Source: Burkholderiales bacterium (lineage in GTDB: Bacteria > Pseudomonadota > Gammaproteobacteria > Burkholderiales > Burkholderiaceae_C). Taken from it: DNA of 64,000 nucleotides. The stretch lies in contig JANYCG010000076.1 of the NCBI GenBank assembly GCA_025360385.1, positions 1 to 64,000 on the forward strand, written 5' to 3'. Below, piece after piece: positions 1 through 7,466 of the stretch (positions are counted from its first letter, which is position 1; each line of letters starts with the position of its first letter). The position numbers were made by a program, and so were the translations under genes. The notes beneath the pieces were generated by a model that made no database searches, was not told the DNA's origin, and saw only the letters and a list, made by a program, of their open reading frames with translations.

Positions 1-126
1 CAAATCGAACCAAGCACTATCGGCGCCCGAACTTCTGCTGATTTGGATTGTCGATTTCATAGCCGCAGTATGCTGCAAATTCGCGCCGTTTTGCGCATGG
101 AGCGCAGTTCCGCGGCCCCTGGGCTG

Positions 127-490
127 CTATCTGCCTGCGCATTGCCCGATTCCCGTCTTGGCCAGCTTCTCGATGTTGTGCACCATGCAGTACAAATTCC
201 ATTGCGTGTTGACCTTGGTACGACCCCGGTGGTTCAAGCGGGTCAGCCGTTTGTTGTGCCGGATGTTGGCAAACACTGGCTCTACGGTGCCAATGCGCTG
301 GCTGTACAGCTGCCTGCCTCTGGGTGAATCAATCGCCTGGCGCATGCGTTCACTGGGGTGTGTCGGGTCTTTGACCTTGGCCTCAAAGCGGGTGACCTGG
401 CGGCCCCGCTGGCTTTTCGTGTTCTTCAGGCACCCAGCGCGCAAGGTGCAGGATTGGCAGTCCTCATCCTTGGCCGCAAACAACTGGTAG
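127..490 (-). pseudogene. IS1182-type transposase, C-terminal remnant
   Basis: This is the C-terminal third of a DDE transposase of the IS1182 type. It shows the Cys-rich DCQSCTLRAGC segment followed by the family-typical tail (SPRGRQLYSQRIGTVEPVF, then RHNKRLTRLNHRGRTK and a conserved HNIEKL ending). The N-terminal two thirds, with most catalytic residues, are missing. It reads in one open frame with the IS110 remnant upstream, so the reading frame is a chimera of two unrelated transposases made by deletion. It cannot be active. The intact source element would have to lie elsewhere. Confidence 0.75.
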
Positions 491-519
491 CGCAGTCCCC
501 GGGCCAGGATCAGCAGCAC

Positions 520-699
520 GCACAGATACACGTCCCCACGTGGGGTGATGCCAGCCAGCCAGGCCCCGAATTGGGCGGCATTCGTGAATTGCCTGAAGTC
601 GCCCACCGTCGCCACCACGGCTGATGCAGTGACGGGCCCCGCCCCCATCAACTGCTCAGCCTGGCGCACTTGTTCGTTGGCTTTGCCGTGGGCTGCAAT
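520..699 (-). pseudogene. IS110-type transposase, C-terminal fragment
   Basis: About 60 residues match the IS116/IS110/IS902 C-terminal domain: MGAGPVTASAVVATVGDF, then QFGAWLAGITPR and a GDVYLCVLLI segment. About a dozen residues that normally separate ITPR from GDVYL appear to be deleted. The fragment runs directly into the IS1182 remnant. Upstream of position 700 the same open frame is only the antisense of brnT and is not transposase. This is an inert scar marking an insertion hot spot next to the toxin-antitoxin pair. Confidence 0.7.
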
Positions 700-741
700 G
701 CTCGGGCTTGACTGCCGCCTTGTCATCCATACAATGTATGT

Positions 742-1020
742 ATGAGATTCGAATGGGACCCTGTCAAGGCGGCGTCGAACGCCAAGAAGCACAAAGTCAC
801 GTTTGAGATGGCCAAGACGGTCTTCTACGACGACTTCGCGGTGCAGTTCTTTGACGAAGAACACGCCTTCAGCGAGGAGCGCTTCCTCTTGTTGGGTATG
901 AGCTCCGACGCAAGGCTTCTCTTGGTGTGTCACTGCGAGAGAGAAGACGGGAGCGTCATTCGGATCATCTCAGCCCGCAAGGCAACGGAGACCGAGTCTC
1001 AGCACTATCGAGGTGAATGA
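742..1020 (+). CDS. brnT: BrnT-family toxin
   Basis: A 92-residue protein of the BrnT family, the ribonuclease toxin of a type II toxin-antitoxin module. It starts MRFEWDPVKAASNAKKHKV, the family-typical opening, and continues with F(E/D)-rich middle strands and a C-terminal segment ending in IRIISARKAT. Length is normal for BrnT. The antitoxin gene follows after one base, the usual brnT-brnA order. Known BrnT proteins cleave RNA and are neutralised by BrnA, which also represses the operon. The pair lies beside transposase scars, consistent with horizontal acquisition. Confidence 0.88.
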   Translation: MRFEWDPVKAASNAKKHKVTFEMAKTVFYDDFAVQFFDEEHAFSEERFLLLGMSSDARLLLVCHCEREDGSVIRIISARKATETESQHYRGE

Positions 1021-1021
1021 C

Positions 1022-1246
1022 ATGAAAGCCGAATACGATCTGTCGAAGATGAAGTCGCGTCGAAACCCTTACGCGTCCAAGCTCAAGAAGTCAGTGACCA
1101 TGCGGCTTTCCGAAGACGTCGTGCAGTACTTCAAGGGCATGGCAACAGAGGCGGGTGTGCCATACCAGAGCCTTATCAATCTCTACCTGAGAGATTGCCT
1201 TGCACAGAATCGCAAGGTCGACATCAAGTGGCCCAGCGCTGCCTAA
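1022..1246 (+). CDS. brnA: BrnA-family antitoxin
   Basis: A 74-residue antitoxin starting at ATG 1022. An upstream in-frame GTG at 1013 is possible, but GAGGTGA just before 1022 fits a ribosome-binding site for the ATG. The C-terminal half (VTMRLSEDVVQYFKGMA, then GVPYQSLINLYLRDCL) is the ribbon-helix-helix-type DNA-binding segment expected of BrnA; the N-terminus should wrap the toxin. Start and stop of the two genes are separated by one base, so expression is probably coupled. The stop codon TAA sits inside GCCTAAC, which could be the inverse core of an attC-like site. Confidence 0.87.
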   Translation: MKAEYDLSKMKSRRNPYASKLKKSVTMRLSEDVVQYFKGMATEAGVPYQSLINLYLRDCLAQNRKVDIKWPSAA

Positions 1247-1304
1247 CATGTCAATCGACGCAGACCCACAACAGCAGGCAGCGGTTTCGCCGCTTATGTT
1301 GGTG
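1241..1304. other. attC-like sequence after brnA (tentative)
   Basis: The brnA stop codon is embedded in GCCTAAC, which fits the integron attC inverse core RYYYAAC. It is followed by TCAATC and, about 40 bases on, a small hairpin GCGG-TTTCG-CCGC and GCTTATGTTGG. Cassette genes commonly end like this. However, the distal core here (GTTGGTG) does not fit GTTRRRY, so the site is imperfect or decayed. No integrase gene is in the window. Confidence 0.3.
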
Positions 1305-1428
1305 GTCCGGTCATTTTTACGATTAACGCTATTCTTTGGGCGACACAGGTGAGCACCTCGCCAATTGGACTCGTGCCCTTGGAGCCAGACGGCGAGCGGC
1401 TCGTTGCGTATCTCGAGCGGAGGACACC

Positions 1429-1986
1429 ATGGGGCTCTTGACCTTCAGCATCAACGTCACCCTGGACGGCTGCGTCGACCACCAGGAAGGAGTCGCCGAC
1501 AACGAGACACACACCTTCTTCACCCGCCTCATGGACGAGGGCGGGGCGATGCTGTGGGGCCGCGTCACCTACGAGATGATGGAGAGCTACTGGCCAGCGG
1601 TCGCCCACGGCGACGCGGAGGCCCCGCCGGCGATGCGCGAGTGGGCGGTCAAGCTGGAGGCCAAGCCGAAGTACGTGGTGTCCTCGACGCGGCAGGACTT
1701 CCCCTGGACCAACAGCCATCACATCGCCGGCGACCTGCGAACGGCCGTACAGAAGCTCAAGGACGCGACCCCGGACGGTGTGCTGCTCGGTAGCGGCAAG
1801 CTCGCGACCGAGCTGGACCGGCTGGATCTGATCGACGAGTACAAGTTACTCGTCCACCCCAGGATCGCCGGCCACGGCCCGACCCTGTACCAGAGCGGGC
1901 TGCCCAGCACGCGACGGCTTGAGTTGATCTCGGCGATGCCGCTGCGCAGCGGCGCGGTCGCCATGCACTACCGGCGCGCGCGCTGA
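1429..1986 (+). CDS. dihydrofolate reductase / RibD C-terminal-like protein
   Basis: A 185-residue protein of the RibD C-terminal/DHFR-like reductase superfamily (NADPH-dependent reductases of small heterocycles; real substrate unknown). ATG 1429 is chosen because GCGGAGGA lies 5-12 bases upstream and the family-typical opening MGLLTFSINVTLDGCVDH begins there; the frame opens earlier but without family similarity. Other typical parts are LWGRVTYEMM, a GVLLGSGKL nucleotide-binding turn and LLVHPRIAGHGP near the end. It is isolated, with a GC-rich codon choice (GACGAG, CTGCTCGG) reminiscent of Actinobacteria, and sits between two attC-like sequences, so it may be acquired. Confidence 0.8.
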   Translation: MGLLTFSINVTLDGCVDHQEGVADNETHTFFTRLMDEGGAMLWGRVTYEMMESYWPAVAHGDAEAPPAMREWAVKLEAKPKYVVSSTRQDFPWTNSHHIAGDLRTAVQKLKDATPDGVLLGSGKLATELDRLDLIDEYKLLVHPRIAGHGPTLYQSGLPSTRRLELISAMPLRSGAVAMHYRRAR

Positions 1987-2005
1987 CTCGCCGATGGGTC
2001 ATGTC

Positions 2006-2058
2006 GCCTACCGTTCCTTCAAGCGGACGTCCCTTCGGTCCGCCGCTTATTGAACCGG
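2006..2058. other. attC-like imperfect hairpin after the DHFR-like gene (tentative)
   Basis: About 20 bases after the stop codon, GCCTACC is followed by an imperfect inverted repeat: TTCAAGCGGAC on the left, CCTTCGG in the loop and GTCCGCCGCTTATTGAA on the right, with unpaired bases in one arm as in attC L-boxes. The 3' consensus GTTRRRY is absent. Together with the site after brnA it hints at a decayed gene-cassette array. Confidence 0.3.
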
Positions 2059-2074
2059 CCCCGTGATGTTTGAA

Positions 2075-2124
2075 CCGCTCGCCCTGAGCTTGGCGAAGGG
2101 CTTCGATACGCTCAGCCTGAACGG
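2075..2124. repeat. REP-like inverted pair of CTTCG(A)..GCTCAG half-elements
   Basis: Two inverted copies of a short unit face each other: CGCCCTGAGCTTGGCGAAG and CTTCGATACGCTCAGCCTG, ending in GAACGG. This CTTCGACAAGCTCAG..GAACGG type is a common intergenic repeat in Burkholderiales. A single half-unit of the same kind is found inside the metH coding sequence at 24202-24226. It may fold into a hairpin after the reductase gene. Confidence 0.6.
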
Positions 2125-2191
2125 AATTTAAGACTTCAACAGGCCGGATCAATAATTCAAACGTCGAGCTTCATAAGGAAGCAGAGCCACG

Positions 2192-2508
2192 AACACCGAC
2201 GAACAATCCATACGCAATCTGGTGAACGGCTGGCATCACACCGGATCGAGTCCACGAATGAAATCCAGGAGGTAGAGGTCTCTGGAACCCTGGCTTACTG
2301 CTGGAATGTGCGCACAGTACAGATCACGCCCAAAGCCGGGGGCCAGCCTGTAGTTCGAACTGGCAGTGCCGTAGCCATCCTCAGAAAGCAAGGCAACGGC
2401 GCTTGGGCTCTACTGCGCGACGCCAACCTTTTCGCCGTATCCGCAGAGCAAACATCAACCGCAAGCGCCCAAAGAAAAACCCCCGACAGCCACAGCCATC
2501 GGGGGTGA
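2192..2508 (+). pseudogene. DUF4440 / SnoaL-like protein, internally deleted
   Basis: Two parts of a SnoaL-like DUF4440 protein can be read in different frames. The N-terminal part (from about 2195, reading TDEQSIRNLVNGWHH) is the family-typical start. From about 2245 the frame shifts and the C-terminal part follows: NEIQEVEVSGTLAYCWN, then VQITPKAGGQPVVRTG and GAWALLRDANLF. Roughly 60 central residues that should lie between are missing, so an out-of-frame internal deletion has destroyed the gene. The surviving C-terminal open frame starts at 2308. The family includes ketosteroid isomerase-like folds of varied function. Confidence 0.7.
2472..2507 (-). terminator. Rho-independent terminator of the amt operon
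   Basis: On the minus strand, ACCCCCGA pairs with TGTCGGGGGT around a short loop and is followed by TTTTTCTTT. It lies about 25 bases after the amt stop codon, the expected place for the terminator of the TorF-glnK-amt transcript. Confidence 0.85.
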
Positions 2509-2531
2509 ATCAGCTACCAAGTAGCGGGAGA

Positions 2532-4058
2532 CTACCGGCTGTAAGCCGTCTCGCCGTGGCTGGTGATGTCCAGGCCTTCGCGTTCGTCTTCTTCAGGCAC
2601 CCGCAGGCCGATCACGATGTCAACGATTTTGTAGGCGATGAAGGACACGACGCCTGACCAGACCACGGTGACCATGATGGCCTTGAACTGGATCCAGACC
2701 TGGTCCATGATGGGCACAGACGACACCGCTGCTGTGACCCAATCACCGACCACGCCTGGGCCGCCCAGGGCCTGGTTGTTGAACACGCCGGTCAGCAAGG
2801 CACCGACAATGCCGCCCACGCCGTGCACACCGAACACGTCCAGCGAGTCATCGGCACCCAGCATTTTCTTCAGGCCATTGACACCCCACAGGCAGGCAAA
2901 CCCGGCGATGAAACCGATGATGATGGCACCCATCAATCCGACGTTGCCGCAGGCCGGGGTGATGGCCACCAAACCGGCCACGGCACCAGAGGCTGCGCCC
3001 AACATCGAGGCTTTGCCGGTTTTCAGTGATTCACCAATGCACCAGGCCAATACGGCCGCTGCGGTGGCAGAGAAGGTGTTCATGAAGGCCAGAACGGCGG
3101 TGCCGTTGGCTTCCAGGGCGGAACCGGCATTGAAGCCGAACCAGCCGACCCACAACAGGGATGCGCCCACCATGGTCAAGGTCAGGCTGTGCGGGGCCAT
3201 GGCTTCTTTGCCGTAGCCAGTGCGCTTGCCGATCACGAAGGCACCGACCAGGCCAGCGACGGCGGCGTTGATGTGCACCACGGTGCCACCAGCAAAGTCC
3301 AGCGCGCCCCACTGCCAGATCAGGCCGGCCTTGGCATTCATTGCGTCAGCGACTTCCTTGGTGGCGTAGGCATCCGGGCCCATCCAGAACCAGACCATGT
3401 GGGCAACCGGCGTGTAGCTGAAGGTGAACCACAGCACCATGAACAGAAGCATGGCCGAGAACTTGATGCGCTCGGCGAAGGCACCGATGATCAGGCAGCA
3501 GGTGATGGCGGCAAACGTGGCCTGGAACGCCATGAACAGCAGTTCAGGAATCACAACGCCTTTGCTGAAGGTGCCCGTGTTCGCAAACTCGCCTTTCATC
3601 GGGTCGAACAGGCCTTTCATGAAGAGCCGGTCAAAGCCGCCAATGAAGGCGTTGCCCTCAGTGAACGCAAGACTGTAGCCGTAGATGCACCACAGCACCA
3701 CGATCATCGAGAAGGTGACGAACACCTGCATCAAGACCGACAGCATGTTCTTGCTGCGCACCAGGCCGCCGTAGAACAGCGCCAATCCGGGGATGGACAT
3801 CATGATGACGAAGGCAGTGGCCACGATCATCCAGGACACGTCGCCTTTATTGGGCACGGGCGCCGGGGCGGCGGACGCGGCAGCAGCGGGGGCTGGCGTA
3901 GCGGCCGCTGCGGCGGGCGCAGCGGCCTTGGCCTCAGCAGGGGCTGCGGCGGCGGGCGCGGCTGCGGCTGGGGCAGCCGGCGCCGCCTGGGCCATGGCGA
4001 CGCTGCCAAAGCCCAGCAAACCAATTCCCAGCGCGAGGGAAGCAAGTAGTTTTTTCAT
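2532..4058 (-). CDS. amt: ammonium transporter Amt with Ala/Pro-rich N-terminal extension
   Basis: A 508-residue Amt/MEP/Rh ammonium channel of the inner membrane. A signal peptide (residues 1-23, ending SVAMAQ) is followed by about 45 residues made almost only of Ala and Pro with some Glu/Lys/Thr, then the 11-helix channel. Family marks include FYGGLVR, GNAFIGGFD, VAHMVWFW, GTVVHINAA (first pore His), GWFGFNAGS and FGVHGVGG (second His). It is the last gene of the TorF-glnK-amt operon; GlnK is expected to block this channel when nitrogen is plentiful. The low-complexity periplasmic extension is longer than in textbook AmtB, although Ala-rich extensions occur in Burkholderiales. Confidence 0.95.
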   Translation of the reverse strand: MKKLLASLALGIGLLGFGSVAMAQAAPAAPAAAAPAAAAPAEAKAAAPAAAAATPAPAAAASAAPAPVPNKGDVSWMIVATAFVIMMSIPGLALFYGGLVRSKNMLSVLMQVFVTFSMIVVLWCIYGYSLAFTEGNAFIGGFDRLFMKGLFDPMKGEFANTGTFSKGVVIPELLFMAFQATFAAITCCLIIGAFAERIKFSAMLLFMVLWFTFSYTPVAHMVWFWMGPDAYATKEVADAMNAKAGLIWQWGALDFAGGTVVHINAAVAGLVGAFVIGKRTGYGKEAMAPHSLTLTMVGASLLWVGWFGFNAGSALEANGTAVLAFMNTFSATAAAVLAWCIGESLKTGKASMLGAASGAVAGLVAITPACGNVGLMGAIIIGFIAGFACLWGVNGLKKMLGADDSLDVFGVHGVGGIVGALLTGVFNNQALGGPGVVGDWVTAAVSSVPIMDQVWIQFKAIMVTVVWSGVVSFIAYKIVDIVIGLRVPEEDEREGLDITSHGETAYSR

Positions 4059-4150
4059 GTTAGTTTCTCTTTTTAGGAAGTGTGCTGACTGTCATGCAGG
4101 GTCGCGTTGCGTCCTTGTCGCATGAAAGTTCGTTCTTTCTGATGAATGGC

Positions 4151-4498
<348 letters not shown>

Positions 4499-4514
4499 TC
4501 AATTGGGGGTTGTT

Positions 4515-5330
4515 TCAGAAGCTGTATTTCACGCCGAGGGCCAAACCACTTTTGCCCAAATAGTTGGTGTTGCCGTTTGAGTTGACGTAAAAAGTCTGGT
4601 CCGCATTGGTGCCATAGGCGGCCAGGTTGCCCGAGAATCCGCTGCCAAAGTCTTTGGCCAGCGTCAGCGCATAGTCGGTGTAATCACCCAGATTGCCGGC
4701 CTGGCCCTTGACGGCCTGGCGACCGACGTGGGGCGTCAATGTGTAGCCGCTGCCCAGGTCAAAGTTGGCGCTCAGGTCGATGTAATTGCTGCCATTGCTG
4801 TTTAAGAAACCCAGGAAAGTGCCAGTGCTTTGGCTGTATTTCAGGGTGGCCACGCTGTACGTCAATGCGCCGTAAAACTCAGTCGTGTTGGCATTGGTGA
4901 CAGAGCCAAAGCCGGGCGTGCCCGCAGCGCCAGAGTCATTGCCTGGGTACTGATAGGAGATCAGGCCCACGTCAAAGCCCAGATCCTTGGTGATCTCGCC
5001 CTTGTAGCCGCCGTACAGGTCAACTTCCAGGGCCCCATTGTTGGCACCGTTGAATTGCTTGACCCAGCTCACATTGGAGGCCCAGACACCGAGGTAAATG
5101 CCGCTCTTGTGTGAAAAATCGACGCCGCCTTGCAAAGCGCCGCCGAAGTTGGTTTGCGTGATGCCCCGGAAACGGTAGTCGGTCACGACACCCACGTTGT
5201 AGGCGAAGGTGTAATCCGGCTCAGGTTCCTTGGCGGACGCGGGGGCTGCCGTCTGGGCCATGGAGGCCGTGGCACTGGCCAGCAAGGCAGCGGCGAGCAG
5301 GGTGGATTTAGGTTTGAAAATGGTTGGCAT
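4515..5330 (-). CDS. TorF-family putative porin (Gcw_chp type)
   Basis: A 271-residue outer-membrane beta-barrel of the TorF/Gcw_chp family. ATG 5330 is chosen because GGAG lies ten bases upstream and a signal peptide follows (STLLAAALLASATASMAQ); an earlier ATG at 5384 has neither. The mature part opens with DYTFAYNVGVVTDYRFRGIT, the family hallmark, and ends GLALGVKYSF with a terminal Phe as in outer-membrane barrels. It is the first gene of the nitrogen operon. The gene order Gcw_chp-glnK-amt is common in Betaproteobacteria and suggests a role in letting ammonium or another nitrogen source through the outer membrane, but that is inferred. Confidence 0.85.
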   Translation of the reverse strand: MPTIFKPKSTLLAAALLASATASMAQTAAPASAKEPEPDYTFAYNVGVVTDYRFRGITQTNFGGALQGGVDFSHKSGIYLGVWASNVSWVKQFNGANNGALEVDLYGGYKGEITKDLGFDVGLISYQYPGNDSGAAGTPGFGSVTNANTTEFYGALTYSVATLKYSQSTGTFLGFLNSNGSNYIDLSANFDLGSGYTLTPHVGRQAVKGQAGNLGDYTDYALTLAKDFGSGFSGNLAAYGTNADQTFYVNSNGNTNYLGKSGLALGVKYSF

Positions 5331-5384
5331 AAAAAACTCCGTCTGAGGTTTCAAAAAATAAAAGCTGAGCACCCAGGGAATCAA

Positions 5385-5399
5385 GCACGTAATGTGCCA
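5385..5399 (-). promoter_or_regulatory. sigma-54 promoter of the TorF-glnK-amt operon
   Basis: On the minus strand TGGCACATTACGTGC matches the -24/-12 consensus TGGCACGN4TTGC with the correct GG-to-GC spacing and two mismatches. Start of transcription would fall near 5374, leaving a leader of about 45 bases before ATG 5330. An NtrC-type palindrome lies about 80 bases further upstream, so activation by NtrC under nitrogen limitation is expected. Confidence 0.75.
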
Positions 5400-5479
5400 A
5401 TTTGTTTTGACCGATTCAGCGCGGCTGGTGTAAACGGAATTGACCGATCTGCGTTAAACAATCTGTACAAATAAACAGT

Positions 5480-5496
5480 TGCACTATTTCGGTGCT
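5480..5496. promoter_or_regulatory. NtrC-type enhancer palindrome
   Basis: TGCACTATTTCGGTGCT fits the NtrC site TGCACY-N5-RGTGCA with one end mismatch. It stands upstream of the sigma-54 promoter of the nitrogen operon at an enhancer-like distance and about 50 bases before the start of comM on the other strand. Confidence 0.7.
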
Positions 5497-5547
5497 ATTC
5501 CCTGCCAGATTGGACATTGCCATGCACCAAAAAAGGAAAAACCGTCC

Positions 5548-7080
5548 ATGAGCCTGTCTCTTGTGCAAAGCCGGGCTTTGCTGGGCCTGAATGCCGCCGC
5601 CGTCACGGTCGAAGTCCACCTTGCCAATGGTTTGCCCAGCTTCACCTTGGTCGGGCTGGCCGACGTTGAGGTGAAAGAGGCACGCGAGCGGGTTCGGTCC
5701 GCTATCCAGAACTCCGGGCTTGAGTTCCCCAACAACAAACGCATCACGGTCAATCTGGCTCCGGCGGATTTGCCCAAAGACTCGGGCCGCTTTGACCTGC
5801 CCATTGCGGTGGGCATTCTCGCGGCCAGCGGGCAGATCGATGCGGCCCGGCTGGCGGGCCACGAGTTCGCCGGCGAGTTGTCGCTGTCGGGCGAGTTGCG
5901 CCCGGTGCGCGGGGCCTTGGCCATGAGCCTGGCCTTGCACGGTGCGCAAGTACGCACAAAATTAGTGCTGCCAGAAGGCAGCGCCGAAGAAGCCGCCTTG
6001 GTGCCGGATACCCATGTTTACCGGGCCAAACACCTGCTCGATGTGGTCAGCCATTTTTTGCCCGAGGTGGCCGACGCCCCAGCCCCAGCGCCCGCCCCAG
6101 GTTGGACACGGGTGGTGGCATCACCTATTCAAGTGAGTGCGCACTATGCCGATATGGCTGACGTCAAAGGACAGTCTGGTGCCAAGCGGGCGCTTGAAAT
6201 AGCCGCGGCGGGCGGCCACAGCCTGCTGCTCAAAGGCCCGCCGGGGTCCGGCAAGTCGATGTTGGCTCAGCGGTTTGCCGGCCTGCTGCCCCCCATGACC
6301 ACGCTGGAGGCGCTTGAAAGCGCGGCCGTTGCATCGGTCGGCGGGCGCTTCGCGCTGAAGCATTGGGCGCAGCGTCCCACCTGCAGCCCGCACCACACGG
6401 CCAGTGCCGTCGCTCTGGTTGGCGGCGGCTCACCTCCTCGGCCCGGTGAGATATCACTGGCCCACAACGGCGTTTTGTTTTTGGACGAGTTGCCGGAGTT
6501 CCCGAGAGCCGCGCTGGAAGCCCTGCGCGAGCCGCTTGAAACCGGCACCATCACCATCTCCCGCGCGGCAAGGCGAAGCGAGTTTCCAGCGCGGTTTCAA
6601 CTGATCGGCGCGATGAACCCCTGCCCCTGCGGCTACCTCGGCTCCAGCCAGAAAGCCTGTCGCTGCACGCCCGACCAGGTGGCGCGTTACCAGGGCCGGC
6701 TCAGTGGCCCCTTGATCGACCGCATCGACCTGCATGTGGAAGTGCCGGCCTTGCCCGCCACCGAACTGCTGCAAGCGCCGCCCGGTGAATCCACCGCCAG
6801 CATCCGCGAGCGCTGCACCCAGGCGCGCGCGCGCGCCATTGCCCGCCAGGGCAAAACCAACCAGGCGCTGCAAGGCCAGGAGATCGACGACTTCCTGTTG
6901 CTGGACGACGCGGCCGCCAAGTTTTTGAACGTGGCGGCGGCCCGCCTGGGCTGGTCAGCCCGCAGCACCCACCGCGCCCTGAAGGTCGCCCGCACCATTG
7001 CGGATTTGGCCGGGGCCCGCACAACGCAGGTGACGCATGTTGCTGAGGCCATGCAGTATCGGCGCGGAGTTGGCGCTTGA
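5548..7080 (+). CDS. comM: YifB/ComM family Mg-chelatase-like AAA ATPase
   Basis: A 510-residue ComM protein, a hexameric helicase that promotes branch migration when single-stranded DNA taken up by transformation is integrated. ATG 5548 is chosen because the conserved N-terminus MSLSLVQSRALLGLNA starts there, preceded by AAAGGAAAA. It shows the N-terminal Lon-like domain (VEVHLANGLPSFTLVGL), Walker A GPPGSGKS near residue 230, the APHH-like SPHHTASAVALVGGG, Walker B VLFLDELPEF, a zinc-type CPCGYLG..CRC motif and the C-terminal Mg-chelatase domain. Length is normal. It is transcribed divergently from the nitrogen operon. Confidence 0.93.
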   Translation: MSLSLVQSRALLGLNAAAVTVEVHLANGLPSFTLVGLADVEVKEARERVRSAIQNSGLEFPNNKRITVNLAPADLPKDSGRFDLPIAVGILAASGQIDAARLAGHEFAGELSLSGELRPVRGALAMSLALHGAQVRTKLVLPEGSAEEAALVPDTHVYRAKHLLDVVSHFLPEVADAPAPAPAPGWTRVVASPIQVSAHYADMADVKGQSGAKRALEIAAAGGHSLLLKGPPGSGKSMLAQRFAGLLPPMTTLEALESAAVASVGGRFALKHWAQRPTCSPHHTASAVALVGGGSPPRPGEISLAHNGVLFLDELPEFPRAALEALREPLETGTITISRAARRSEFPARFQLIGAMNPCPCGYLGSSQKACRCTPDQVARYQGRLSGPLIDRIDLHVEVPALPATELLQAPPGESTASIRERCTQARARAIARQGKTNQALQGQEIDDFLLLDDAAAKFLNVAAARLGWSARSTHRALKVARTIADLAGARTTQVTHVAEAMQYRRGVGA

Positions 7081-7081
7081 G

Positions 7082-7381
7082 TTTGATAAAAAAATAAGCT
7101 GCTTCGACGAGTTCCCCAAACGCCTGCACCACCCCAAAGAATCAGACTTGCTGTTTCCCGCGTTGCCAGGCTGACGCCCCACACCTTGCCCACACCTTGC
7201 CCACCATTGTCCGACTACCGATCAGGCCCTGGCTGAGGAGGACTGAAAAATGCTTGACGCCGTGTTTGCAGACAACCACCATCCACTGACCGGCCGCGCC
7301 ATGTGTGATCCGGCCTGCGACTGGCCGTTCACCGGCATCGTGATGCGCACGCCAACGCCGACCGGCCTGGGCAAGGCCTGA
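7082..7381 (+). pseudogene. hemerythrin-domain protein remnant
   Basis: The stretch directly after comM reads, in one frame, as pieces of a bacterial hemerythrin. At 7103-7147 it gives FDEFPKRLHHPKESD, the His-rich iron-binding segment of the family (LHHPKE). At 7229-7381 it gives LAEED, a stop codon where Trp is expected (TGA 7244), then KMLDAVFADNHHPLTG and a C-terminus ending in TPTGLG, typical of the family end. The N-terminus and the middle are missing and a second stop lies at 7172. ATG 7250 with GAGGAGG upstream could still make a 43-residue peptide, but this ribosome site is simply the old Glu-Glu codons. Confidence 0.7.
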
Positions 7382-7401
7382 TTCCAGCAAAGGCTTTCAT
7401 T

Positions 7402-7442
7402 GCTTTGTTTAATATAGCAAACTATTGAGCATTGACGGGAAC
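7402..7442 (-). repeat. 41-base dispersed repeat, copy 1 (intergenic)
   Basis: Read on the minus strand, GTTCCCGT is followed by exactly 14 bases and then, after two bases, by the 17-base hairpin unit GCTATATTAAACAAAGC. It lies between the hemerythrin remnant and the end of the sensor kinase gene. It belongs to the subfamily with ATGTTCCCGT and TAGTTTGCT, like the copies at 23718 and 52514. Confidence 0.8.
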
Positions 7443-7466
7443 ATAAGCCAGGTTTTACCTTGACTA

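Noticed and set aside
3189-4049. 286-codon plus-strand frame opposite amt
   Set aside because: It is the antisense of the Ala/Gly-rich and membrane parts of amt, rich in His/Gln/Gly with no domain. GC-rich genes often leave such frames open.
7175-7215. Tandem ACACCTTGCCC units as a repeat array or CRISPR
   Set aside because: Only two to three short direct repeats inside a pseudogene; no spacers.
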